Below, piece by piece: positions 1 through 7,803 of a DNA stretch of 64,000 nt (position 1 is its first letter; every line of letters starts with the position of its first letter). The position numbers and the translations under genes are program-made. Source of the stretch: Terriglobus roseus DSM 18391. Lineage in GTDB: Bacteria; Acidobacteriota; Terriglobia; Terriglobales; Acidobacteriaceae. The notes below the pieces were generated by a model, which worked only from the letters and a program-made list of their open reading frames with translations, made no database searches and was not told the DNA's origin. The stretch lies in contig NC_018014.1 in the NCBI RefSeq assembly GCF_000265425.1, positions 5,146,001 through 5,210,000 on the forward strand, given 5' to 3'.

Positions 1-367
1 GCCCGGCACGCGAGTAAAGCATCCGAAAGAGATTGGAGAGCGTCGTGACGCTGCCAACCGACGACCGCGTCGTCGGCGTGCCGCGTTGCTGCTGGAGCGC
101 AACAGCCGGTGGCAAACCATCGATGGAGTCCACCGCAGGCACACTCAACTGATGAAACAGCCGCCGCGCATACGGCGACACCGACTCCAGATACCGCCGC
201 TGCGCCTCCGCATACAGCGTGCCAAAGGCAAGCGAAGACTTGCCCGATCCCGAAACCCCAGTAAAAACCACCAGCGCATCGCGCGGGATATCGACGTCAA
301 TGTTCTTCAGGTTATGCTCGCGCGCACCACGCACCTGCACAAAGCCGTCTTTATGTTGGCTGCTCAT
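1..367 (-). CDS. uvrA: UvrA-family excinuclease ATPase, N-terminal part (class II-like), cut by window edge
   Basis: The minus strand from an ATG at 367 reads 122 codons without a stop and runs off the left edge. Seen: the ABC signature of UvrA, a Walker [10 protein letters not shown] about 40 residues in, then [15 protein letters not shown], and further on [20 protein letters not shown]. In ordinary UvrA the last stretch reads more like IEQKTTSRNPRSTVGT; the [14 protein letters not shown] form is what I recall from UvrA2/class II proteins that lack the UvrB-binding insert. UvrA is the damage-recognition ATPase of nucleotide excision repair; class II members are linked instead to damage tolerance or drug resistance in some bacteria. 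It follows the VWFA gene on the same strand after a gap of about 110 bp. Family is certain; subclass is inference because the decisive middle of the protein is outside the window. Confidence 0.9.
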   Translation of the reverse strand, partial: MSSQHKDGFVQVRGAREHNLKNIDVDIPRDALVVFTGVSGSGKSSLAFGTLYAEAQRRYLESVSPYARRLFHQLSVPAVDSIDGLPPAVALQQQRGTPTTRSSVGSVTTLSNLFRMLYSRAG

Positions 368-477
368 ACCCCATCGGATGCAGGCAGGTTGGCTCGCGAA
401 ACAGTAGCGGCGTCACCCACGCCGAAACGGCCGCAAATGTACGCCCGTATCGATGCCCTGATCGCACGAAGAAGCGA

Positions 478-2628
478 TCAGTTCACCAAAGCCATCTGTC
501 CCTGCCAGAACGCAGCCCGATTCCCCGCAGCATCCAGCACCGTAACCTGGCACTGATACTCACCCGCCGCAAGACCACCCAGCGGCACCGTGAACGACAG
601 CGGCGTCACCCCAAGCCGCGAAGTCGCAATCGGTGTACTCGCAATCCCCTGCCCCTGGTAAGCCTTCTTGCCATCGCGATACAGCGTGACGTACGCCACA
701 AGATCCTTCTTCCCATCCGTCGCAATGGCAGGCGCACCAGCCGCCGCCGCAGGCGTCGTGTAAGCCTGCAGAAACACATACAGATCACGATCGTTACGAA
801 ACACCCGCGTAACACTCGGGATCAGCTTCGCACCGTTCTCCACCAGCGGATTCGCCGCATCGTTCCGCGCCTGCTCCTTGCCATGCGCCGCGTTGAACAG
901 CGCTGCATTCACATCCGAACGCTGGCTGCTCAACACAACCGAACTGATCGGAACGCGCTCAATCACCTTGTTCAGATTCGGGATCACAAACGTCGTCTGA
1001 TACGTACCAATCCGTCCCGTCTCATCATCTCGCGCCAAAAACTTGATGCTGTAACGACCCGGCGAAAGTGTAAAGCCCGCGTCATACTCAACCGGCCGCT
1101 TGGACAGCTCCGCAGCGGTCGCATCGCTCAGCTTGATGTTCACGTTGTCACGCACGTTCGACACCGTCATGCCGCCGGCAAGGTCCTTCACCTCGCAGAC
1201 AAAATCAATCAGCGTATGTTCGCCGCCAAGGCGTTTCGCCAACGCAAGCTCCCGCCCCGGGATCTTCACCGTAATGGGCACGTAGTACTCCGCACGATTC
1301 AACTGGAAGTAATTAATCTCCATCGCAATCGTCAAGTCCGTAACAGGATCCTCAAGAGCAAGCGCGTCTTCCAACTGCCGCTCTTTCTCAGTCCCGTTGA
1401 ACTTACCGAACTCCTTGCCCGCGTAATATCCCTGGCGATAATCCAGCGTGGCATTTGCAATACCGTCCGCCGTAATCTTCACCTTGCGGAAGCGCCCATT
1501 CTGCACGGTGTTCGTCGTGTAATAACCCACAATGTAGTAATCCGAAACAGCATGCTGCGCATTCACAATCCCGCGGGTCAGATCGTTGTTATCGATCAGC
1601 GCCTTGCCGCCCGTATCCGCAGCCAGCGCATACAACGTGTCCTGCGACTTCTGAAAACGATCCGTCGTCGCCAGCGCGGCCGTGCCGTTATACATACCCG
1701 CATTCCCCGGCGAACCCTGCGTCGCATCACCCATCGGCGCCATCGCCACAAGCCCTCGCGCATCAATCGGCCAGAACGAAACGCCAGCACGCACCGCCGC
1801 ATCGACCGTCGCATGCAACTGCGCCTGGTTGTCATTGCCATTCAGCCGCAGGCCGCTTGCAAAGTAAAGCAGCGTCTTCTTCTCATTCATCGCGCCCAGC
1901 ATGCGCGCAGCCGTCTGCAGCGCGCTCAGCTGCCGGTCCGTATTGAAGATGTTGAACTCGCCGGAGTCCTGTCCAAACGCCGCGCCCGTATCCGCACTGC
2001 TGGCATCATCCGACGACTCAACATTGCCCTGCCCTTCCCCAACAACCATCGTCTCCAGAATGCTGAGCAACTTATTGCGGTCATCGCTGAAGTCCTGCAA
2101 TACATCCACAGACCCGCCACTGTAACGCAGAATGGAAACCAGGTCCGCCGCCGTCATCTGCGTCCGGATGAACTTCTGCGCAGCCACCAGCGCACGCTCC
2201 TGGTCCTCCGGCCGCATCGCCGTCATGTCGAAGTACATCGCCATCAACCGATGATCTTTGTACTTGTTGCCCTTCGAACTCTCCGGCGCAATCGACGTGC
2301 GCGCCAGCCTCTTGTAAAGCGTCAGCTTCTCATCGTCGGCGCTCTGCGGCGGCAGCGGCTCCGCATCCACCGGCAGCGATTGATGCTCAAACAGCCGAAT
2401 CGTCTGCGGCGTGCCATCCTCGGTAATCGTGAAGTCCTTCGCAGACAGCCCGGGAATAAACTTCCCGCCCTTGTCCTTGATGACCACCGTCTCCACCACC
2501 AGTTGCGACTTCACACTCAGCGTGTAAGTCCCATCCTTGCCGGCAGGTTGATTCGTGCCAATCGTCTGCCCGTGCATGGGAGCAATGGCAAGGGCAGCGA
2601 GAGCGAATTGCAGAAGGCGTGTGCGCAT
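478..2628 (-). CDS. Acidobacterial VWFA-related secreted protein (TIGR03436 type)
   Basis: 716 residues. An N-terminal signal peptide (MRTRLLQFALAALAIAPMHG) is followed by the segment VETVVIKDKGGKFIPGLSAK, which is characteristic of the acidobacterial VWFA-related family, and a von Willebrand A-like fold from roughly residue 120 to 400. The metal-binding DxSxS motif is degenerate (YFDMTAM), which is common in this family. The C-terminal third is beta-rich and unassigned. The ATG at 2628 overlaps the TGA of the upstream TonB-receptor gene by one base (TGATG), so translation is probably coupled and the two products made in step. Role unknown; export and possible protein or glycan contact at the cell surface are inferred from the domain type only. 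Confidence 0.88.
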   Translation of the reverse strand: MRTRLLQFALAALAIAPMHGQTIGTNQPAGKDGTYTLSVKSQLVVETVVIKDKGGKFIPGLSAKDFTITEDGTPQTIRLFEHQSLPVDAEPLPPQSADDEKLTLYKRLARTSIAPESSKGNKYKDHRLMAMYFDMTAMRPEDQERALVAAQKFIRTQMTAADLVSILRYSGGSVDVLQDFSDDRNKLLSILETMVVGEGQGNVESSDDASSADTGAAFGQDSGEFNIFNTDRQLSALQTAARMLGAMNEKKTLLYFASGLRLNGNDNQAQLHATVDAAVRAGVSFWPIDARGLVAMAPMGDATQGSPGNAGMYNGTAALATTDRFQKSQDTLYALAADTGGKALIDNNDLTRGIVNAQHAVSDYYIVGYYTTNTVQNGRFRKVKITADGIANATLDYRQGYYAGKEFGKFNGTEKERQLEDALALEDPVTDLTIAMEINYFQLNRAEYYVPITVKIPGRELALAKRLGGEHTLIDFVCEVKDLAGGMTVSNVRDNVNIKLSDATAAELSKRPVEYDAGFTLSPGRYSIKFLARDDETGRIGTYQTTFVIPNLNKVIERVPISSVVLSSQRSDVNAALFNAAHGKEQARNDAANPLVENGAKLIPSVTRVFRNDRDLYVFLQAYTTPAAAAGAPAIATDGKKDLVAYVTLYRDGKKAYQGQGIASTPIATSRLGVTPLSFTVPLGGLAAGEYQCQVTVLDAAGNRAAFWQGQMALVN

Positions 2629-5600
2629 CAGAAACGGAGCCTCCCCGTAAGCTGCATCGTTCGCATGTCATTCGTATTGACCGGCAGACCGAACGTCGTG
2701 CTGTTCGTGATGTTGCTCCACATCGTGTAGACCGGATGATTCAGCAGGTTTTCCGCATCCATCCGCACATCCAGATTCAGTTTGTCGCGCACACGGAAGG
2801 TTCTGGCAAGCGAGCTATCCAGTGAGAACTGACTCGGCCCCACCATGGAGTTACGCCCCGCATTGCCCCACTGCCCTGCGCCGGGTGTCGCGTACGCGGC
2901 CGCGTTCAGGTGATACCCGTTGATGTCCTGATTCACCGGCACACCAACATTGCGATTCGCACGCAGCGTCCCCGTCACACCCGTCCCCGGCACCGCGGCC
3001 AGATACACCGGCGTCTCCGGCAGTCCGGTACCGGCTGAGATCTTCGCCGACACCGTCCACTCCTTCAACAGCCGCCCACTCCACCCCGTCATCAACGTCC
3101 CCGCATGCATGCCCATGCCGCTCGTGTACTGCACCTGTGCCGAAAGCAGGTGACGCTGATCGAAGCTGGAGTTGCTACGCTCCGCCCGCAGGTCGCGCCA
3201 GTTCTGCGCCGTCACCGATGTCAGAACGCTGCTCGTCGTCGTGCTGTCGTTGCTGGTCGATCCCACCACGTGCCCTGCACCGCCGAGCTCGGAATCGTTA
3301 TCGATCGAGTGCGCGTACGTGTAATCAATCTGCGCCGCAAGGCCGCTGCGCAGACGACGCCGCAACTGCACCTGCGCAGCATGACGGATGGAAGCGCCAT
3401 TCGATGTGCGATAAACAAAGCCCGTCGGACACTGCGGGCAGGGGTTCGCGCCACCAATGGGATACGTGTTCGGCAGAAACTGCTGCGGTCCGCGCGTCCC
3501 CTTCACGCCGCTATACGTTCCCGTAAGCACCATCGATCCGGGCAGGTCGCGCTGCACGGAAAGATTCCAGACCTGCGCGTAGCCCACGCGAAAGTTCGGA
3601 TCGATCGCAAACGTGTTCGCCGTCGTACCCGCGCAGTTACGAAATCCATTTGCCAACGTCAGCGGACAAGCGCTGCTGTTACTCACACTCACACTCTTCG
3701 ACAGCGGCGACTGCTGCGCCATCTGCTGCACAGACGCAAGATAGACCGACGTATCCACATAGATGCCGTAGCCTGCACGGATCACCATCGTCGAAGTAGG
3801 ATCCGGTCGCAACGCGATCGAGACACGCGGCTGAAACTTACGGCGATCCGGCCGCACCAGCGACGACGGATAAACAGTGCCAGTAAGTGATCCCGTCGGA
3901 TCGTTGCCAAGTACCGGCCTCACGGCTGCAAAGCCCGGCGCGATATCCAGATTCACCAGCCGCCCAAACAGTTCTGACATCGGCGCGCCATAGTCCCAGC
4001 GCATGCCCGCGGTGATCGTCAACTCCGGCTTCAGACGCCAGTCATCGGAGACAAAGCCGTCCAGCACCGTCTGCCGGAAGTACTTGTCGGCATTGCCGAA
4101 GGCGACGCGGCTTGCATCCGGCACACCCAGCAGAAAGTCCGCAATGTCCGATCCGCCATTGGCCGTGTTGCCCCGTGTCGCCGCGCCGGTAAAGGTGAAC
4201 GAACCCCGCGGATTCGACTGCTGCAACTGGTTGTAACTCTGTCGCCGCAGGTCGCCGCCAAACGTCGTCACGTGACGGCCATGCGTCCACGTGGCACTCA
4301 GCGTAAGTGCATCCGTCCGGTTGCGGTTGAAGGCACTGATGCCATCCGAGAGAGGATAAATACTCGAGAACACCAGGTCAGGCGGACCGTAGTTCCTTGG
4401 GTCCTGTGCGTTACCCGTAATGCCTGCGGCGCCCGACACATTTTGACGATTCTGAAAGTACGGCAGCACATCCGTCCGCAATCGTGAGAAACGATATCCC
4501 GTATCCAGCAAAATGTGGTGCGGAAAGCGATGCGACCAATGAACATTCGTGTCGATCCCAAGCGTCTTCGTGGCATCCCGGAAGGCGAAGAGATTCTCCG
4601 TATCACCCCGCAGATTCTTCAAGGCAAAGCCGCCATAGACCTGGTCGCGCTTGCCGATGCTCTTATCCAGCTTCAGCTGCATCGTATCGGCGTGCGTCGC
4701 GTTCAGCACCTGCGTCTGGTAGTTATAGCGAGTGCTGCCTGCCAGGTTTGGCAGTGGATAGAGTGCCAGCAACGCGCGCGCCTGCGCACTCACCGGCAGC
4801 ACACCGGTCAACGGATTCCCCGTAATCGGATCGTTCACCGCAACGGCATTGCCCTGCGCGTCGAGCGTGCCACGCAGATCGCCGTTCCGCTGCGCCGCAG
4901 TAGGCACCAGTCCCGAGATCGTGGAAGCCTCGCGATTGCGCGTCCACTGGTATGCCAGAAAGAAGTTGGGCCCATGCCGCATCAGCGGCGGTATATTCAG
5001 CGGCCCGCCCAGCGTCGCCACAATGGTCACACGGCTATAGTCGCCCTTGGGTGTCGGCAGGCCGGTCAGCGAATACGGCCGCGCGTCGAAGATGGATTGA
5101 CCAACGATGGCGCCGATACTGCCGTTGTAAAGGCTCTTCGAGTTCGCGCGGCGATTGCCGAAGGCCGGCGCCAGGTTGTACTTTGATGTCGCCGCATTGC
5201 TCTCGCTGCCGCTGATCAGCAGCGCATCGGCACTCTTCGCAGCATTCTCGTCCACAGGTGCAGCCGCACTGGCCGCCGTGTCGGTCTTCGCCTCCGTCGC
5301 GGTGGGCTTGGCCGCGACACGCGGTACAAGTGCCGGAGCAACGATCGTCCGCTGCCGGCTCGCAGCAGCCAGGATCTCTGCCAAAGGCAGCATCTTCAGA
5401 TCCCAGCGGCCTGCAGGCGTTGCAGCGGCAATCGCCACATCACGATCCACCGCTCCAAAGCCCGGCATCTCCACGCGCAGATGCCACGCGCCGTCAGCGA
5501 TGTCGGCAAACTGATACACGCCCTGCTCGTCCGTCACCGTCGCCAGCGTCTTGCCATCGCGGGTTGCGGTCACCGTCGCACCAGGAACCGGCACCGTGCC

Positions 5601-5705
5601 AAAGAAGACGCGGCCATGATGCTCCGCAGCTCCTGCAGCCATGGCAGGCAGCAGCGCCAACGCACACACTGCCCGCCACTGTTGTCTTCTACGCCATTGC
5701 TGCAT
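2628..5705 (-). CDS. Oar-like TonB-dependent outer-membrane receptor with carboxypeptidase regulatory-like N-domain
   Basis: About 1025 residues from the ATG at 5705. Seen: a signal peptide (to about residue 28), a carboxypeptidase-regulatory-like beta-sandwich (about 30-105, GTVPVPGATVTATRDGKTLA), an Ala/Thr/Lys linker, a plug-like region, and a long beta-barrel ending in ...MQLTGRLRF, the terminal Phe expected of outer-membrane barrels. Acidobacteria carry many such Oar-like receptors, thought to import large organic nutrients with TonB energy; the ligand here is unknown. A longer reading from a TTG at 5729 is possible but would overlap the preceding gene by 23 bp and adds residues before the signal peptide, so the ATG two bases after the upstream TAG was chosen. 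It sits between a TIGR03435 protein and a VWFA protein in a tightly coupled operon. Confidence 0.9.
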   Translation of the reverse strand: MQQWRRRQQWRAVCALALLPAMAAGAAEHHGRVFFGTVPVPGATVTATRDGKTLATVTDEQGVYQFADIADGAWHLRVEMPGFGAVDRDVAIAAATPAGRWDLKMLPLAEILAAASRQRTIVAPALVPRVAAKPTATEAKTDTAASAAAPVDENAAKSADALLISGSESNAATSKYNLAPAFGNRRANSKSLYNGSIGAIVGQSIFDARPYSLTGLPTPKGDYSRVTIVATLGGPLNIPPLMRHGPNFFLAYQWTRNREASTISGLVPTAAQRNGDLRGTLDAQGNAVAVNDPITGNPLTGVLPVSAQARALLALYPLPNLAGSTRYNYQTQVLNATHADTMQLKLDKSIGKRDQVYGGFALKNLRGDTENLFAFRDATKTLGIDTNVHWSHRFPHHILLDTGYRFSRLRTDVLPYFQNRQNVSGAAGITGNAQDPRNYGPPDLVFSSIYPLSDGISAFNRNRTDALTLSATWTHGRHVTTFGGDLRRQSYNQLQQSNPRGSFTFTGAATRGNTANGGSDIADFLLGVPDASRVAFGNADKYFRQTVLDGFVSDDWRLKPELTITAGMRWDYGAPMSELFGRLVNLDIAPGFAAVRPVLGNDPTGSLTGTVYPSSLVRPDRRKFQPRVSIALRPDPTSTMVIRAGYGIYVDTSVYLASVQQMAQQSPLSKSVSVSNSSACPLTLANGFRNCAGTTANTFAIDPNFRVGYAQVWNLSVQRDLPGSMVLTGTYSGVKGTRGPQQFLPNTYPIGGANPCPQCPTGFVYRTSNGASIRHAAQVQLRRRLRSGLAAQIDYTYAHSIDNDSELGGAGHVVGSTSNDSTTTSSVLTSVTAQNWRDLRAERSNSSFDQRHLLSAQVQYTSGMGMHAGTLMTGWSGRLLKEWTVSAKISAGTGLPETPVYLAAVPGTGVTGTLRANRNVGVPVNQDINGYHLNAAAYATPGAGQWGNAGRNSMVGPSQFSLDSSLARTFRVRDKLNLDVRMDAENLLNHPVYTMWSNITNSTTFGLPVNTNDMRTMQLTGRLRF

Positions 5706-5706
5706 G

Positions 5707-6909
5707 CTAGTTTTCGCTCGGCTTCTCAACGTGGTCCAGCACCATCACATCTACCTTCGTCTTCGTCGAATCGAGCTTCAGGCCCAACTGCTCCTGCACG
5801 GCCTTGTAGATGGTGGGTGGGAGCTCCACTCCATCGGTCGGTGGTGGCGGACTTCTCATACTAGCCGGAGCACCGGGAAACTGCGTCTCATCCGGCGTCC
5901 ACTTCAGGACGAAGTCCCAACGGCCTTCCAATCCCGTCTTGTTCACAACCGGCCGATCAAAAACGCTGTTCTGAATCATGCTTGTGAAGTCCGTCATGGT
6001 GGCGTTGGTCACGCGCAACTTACCCACGCCAGTGAAGAATAAACCGGGCAGCGTGCCTCCGCTGGTGTTCCTTTCCAGCTTCGGGACACCAGGGCCAGCA
6101 GAGAGAACATACGCCGCCATCTCGTGCTTATCTGGGTGAAACTTCAGGGCAAAGCGGTCGGCGACCAGCTTCTTGATCATGTTCTTTAACTGCACATCGT
6201 TGGGCTGCCCCTCTACGTCGGGCGTAGCGTTCAGGTCAAACTTATCGGTGGACACCCACGCGGGCGCGCCAACGATCTGTTTCTGCTGCACGTCATAGGC
6301 GAAGGCAATGACCTCGGCCAATGTTGTGTTGATGGTGAAGAAGCGCCGCCCGGTGACGCGGATGCCCTTGCCCTGCGTGTTCGGGTCGCTCGGCTTCACC
6401 GTGGCAATTTCGAACGTTGGATCAGCCTTCGGATCCATAGGCGGAACGCGCGCCGGCGGTGCAGGGATGTTCCACGCCGTCTCCGGTGTAGCACGCACGA
6501 AGACCACAGGTCCGGCCGGATTGTCTCCCCGCGTGAGGGTTCCCGTAAGGGTCGTTCCGTCGGACGACATCTTCACGTCGATGGTCGCGTCCATCACATC
6601 CACCCCGAGCTTCAGCGCGTTGCCCGCATAGCTGGTGCTCTTGACAGGGATCGGCTGAGCGCCCTGGTCGGCGTTGAAGATCTGCGTCTTCAGTGTGCCG
6701 TTCGGCTGCTTTTCGATCTTAAGCACCATCCGGAGATCGCGGCCAAGATGGACGGTGCCCTGCCAACTATCCACGATGTCAGTCTTCGTTGCGGACGCAG
6801 CCTGGGCCACGGCAAGCTGCGGTAAAAGCACGCCAACACAGGGCACACTCGCCGTGAGGAGACATACGACTACAGAACGGCTAAGCCGTCGCTTCCAAAC
6901 CAACGCCAT
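5707..6909 (-). CDS. TIGR03435-family acidobacterial protein
   Basis: 400 residues with an N-terminal hydrophobic signal (about 10-36). The motif FEIATVKPSDP at 166-176 is the hallmark of the TIGR03435 family, which is expanded in soil Acidobacteria and has no settled function. Residues 45-140 form an additional beta-rich domain (IVDSWQGTVHLGRDLRMVLK) that precedes the family core. The ATG at 6909 has a good ribosome binding site (GGAGG about 6 nt upstream). The stop lies one base before the start of the TonB-receptor gene, so the two are very likely co-translated. It heads the receptor/VWFA operon; an inverted repeat 130 bp upstream (7042-7059) may be an operator. Confidence 0.88.
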   Translation of the reverse strand: MALVWKRRLSRSVVVCLLTASVPCVGVLLPQLAVAQAASATKTDIVDSWQGTVHLGRDLRMVLKIEKQPNGTLKTQIFNADQGAQPIPVKSTSYAGNALKLGVDVMDATIDVKMSSDGTTLTGTLTRGDNPAGPVVFVRATPETAWNIPAPPARVPPMDPKADPTFEIATVKPSDPNTQGKGIRVTGRRFFTINTTLAEVIAFAYDVQQKQIVGAPAWVSTDKFDLNATPDVEGQPNDVQLKNMIKKLVADRFALKFHPDKHEMAAYVLSAGPGVPKLERNTSGGTLPGLFFTGVGKLRVTNATMTDFTSMIQNSVFDRPVVNKTGLEGRWDFVLKWTPDETQFPGAPASMRSPPPPTDGVELPPTIYKAVQEQLGLKLDSTKTKVDVMVLDHVEKPSEN

Positions 6910-7041
6910 ACGCGCCTCCGGTGTTGCCGTGAACGAGTGGGTGTGCAGTTGCTATGTAACCACTGGACGCTGAGGATGCCAAAGCGTCATCGGAAAGTAC
7001 GGCGATTGCAGATTTTTTGTTCCGTGAAGACTCAGAAATAT

Positions 7042-7059
7042 CTCCTAAGTCTTTAGGAG
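7042..7059. promoter_or_regulatory. Perfect inverted repeat, candidate operator upstream of the TIGR03435 operon
   Basis: CTCCTAA-GTCT-TTAGGAG is a perfect 7-bp inverted repeat with a 4-base centre, about 130 bp upstream of the start at 6909 in an AT-rich stretch. It could be a repressor site or a small hairpin; no trailing T-run supports a terminator in the leftward direction. Assignment as an operator is inference. Confidence 0.3.
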
Positions 7060-7333
7060 TCAAGAAAAAACCTCGGCCGAGGTGAGGGCACATAGCCCGA
7101 TCCGGGACAAGAACACGCATGGGAACATCTTGACGCCCGGAGTGCAAACCCATACCAACCATAGACAAAGGCGGTGGCAACACCCACCGCCTCGTCAGCG
7201 CACGGAAGGCCCGCGACCTCGGCGAACCCCTTTCTATGAGGCGCCAGCGATGAACTGCAACCTGCAGAGCACGCCTACTGCCGGCATATCGCCATGGCGA
7301 AAGGGCGATGACGACACCCACCGCCTTATCCCA

Positions 7334-7423
7334 GCGGACTGAAGGTCCGCGACTTCCTAGCCCAGGGCAAAGCCCTGGGTCTTCGGTCAAGGAAGAGATT
7401 GCGGGCTGAAGGCCCGCGACAAA
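7334..7423. repeat. Composite palindromic repeat D+C, copy 1
   Basis: Three consecutive hairpins: GCGGAC-TGAAG-GTCCGC, then CCCAGGGC-AAA-GCCCTGGG inside a 31-bp block (7351-7381), then GCGGGC-CTGAAG-like GCGGGCTGAAGGCCCGC followed by GACAAA (7401-7423). The 31-bp block recurs with one mismatch at 50837-50867, followed by the same C hairpin at 50886-50908, and the C hairpin alone recurs at 59456-59478. This is a dispersed intergenic repeat family. Confidence 0.75.
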
Positions 7424-7574
7424 CTCTCTCGCGCTCGTGCGATATGTGGAACTCAGATAACTGCCGCAAGACCTGCACCCGCAAAGGCAAGCCTGAGGAC
7501 AACGGGTTCCGGGCGGGAGGCCCCGCGCAACTCCGATCCGCTTGACACGCGCGATACAATCAACACATACGAAG

Positions 7575-7608
7575 CGGGAGGGCCAGGCGGCCCTCCCGTT
7601 CTGTTTTT
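7575..7608 (+). terminator. Strong rho-independent terminator without an obvious upstream gene
   Basis: CGGGAGGGCC-AGGC-GGCCCTCCCG is a perfect 10-bp stem with a 4-base loop, followed by TTCTGTTTTT. No plus-strand coding gene precedes it, so it may end a small RNA or be the remnant of a lost gene. Confidence 0.7.
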
Positions 7609-7617
7609 CGCCCATAA

Positions 7618-7711
7618 GTCCTTTGAAATCTAATTTTTACCCGTAACCCCTTTCGAATCTAATTTTTGCCGTTTCGGGAAACGTCAACTCCTTTGGAATC
7701 TGATTTTTACG
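7618..7711. repeat. Three AT-rich direct repeats, consensus CCTTTNRAATCTRATTTTT
   Basis: Near-identical motifs begin at 7620, 7649 and 7690 (CCTTTGAAATCTAATTTTTA, CCTTTCGAATCTAATTTTTG, CCTTTGGAATCTGATTTTTA), spaced 29 and 41 bp apart. They stand out sharply from the GC-rich surroundings. Function unknown; protein-binding sites or a decayed repeat family are both possible. Confidence 0.6.
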
Positions 7712-7763
7712 GAAAACGGCGGGGGGGGCGGGGTCTCCACGCTGACGTCACAGACAAAGAAAA

Positions 7764-7783
7764 GGCTGGCGTCTCCGCCAGCC
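7764..7783 (-). terminator. Rho-independent terminator of pckG
   Basis: GGCTGGCG-TCTC-CGCCAGCC is a perfect 8-bp stem. Read leftward it is followed by TTTTCTTTG, about 20 bp after the pckG stop codon. Confidence 0.8.
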
Positions 7784-7803
7784 TCCTTCGATTCCTCTGC
7801 TGT

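Larger units (their letters stand above)
6910..7803. other. Intergenic region of about 0.9 kb with repeats and terminators, no gene
   Basis: The gap lies between the divergent start of the TIGR03435 gene and the 3' end of pckG. No convincing coding frame was found; the 244-codon minus-strand frame across 6881-7615 is repeat-derived. The region holds an inverted repeat (7042-7059), a 12-bp palindrome CCTCGGCCGAGG at 7071-7082, a GGCGGTGG/CCACCGCC hairpin near 7169-7192, a composite repeat (7334-7423), a strong plus-strand terminator (7575-7608), three AT-rich direct repeats (7618-7711) followed by a G-tract (about 7718-7733), and the pckG terminator (7764-7783). It looks like a landing zone for dispersed short repeats. 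Confidence 0.7.

Noticed and set aside
883-2730. A 615-codon plus-strand open frame opposite the VWFA gene
   Set aside because: Arg/Gln-rich shadow of the minus-strand gene, no ribosome binding site or motif.
5706-5729. TTG start at 5729 for the Oar-like receptor
   Set aside because: Would overlap the TIGR03435 gene by 23 bp and place polar residues before a good signal peptide; the ATG at 5705 follows the stop by one base.
6881-7615. A 244-codon minus-strand frame across the intergenic repeats
   Set aside because: Composed largely of hairpin repeats found elsewhere in non-coding DNA and overlaps the TIGR03435 start.
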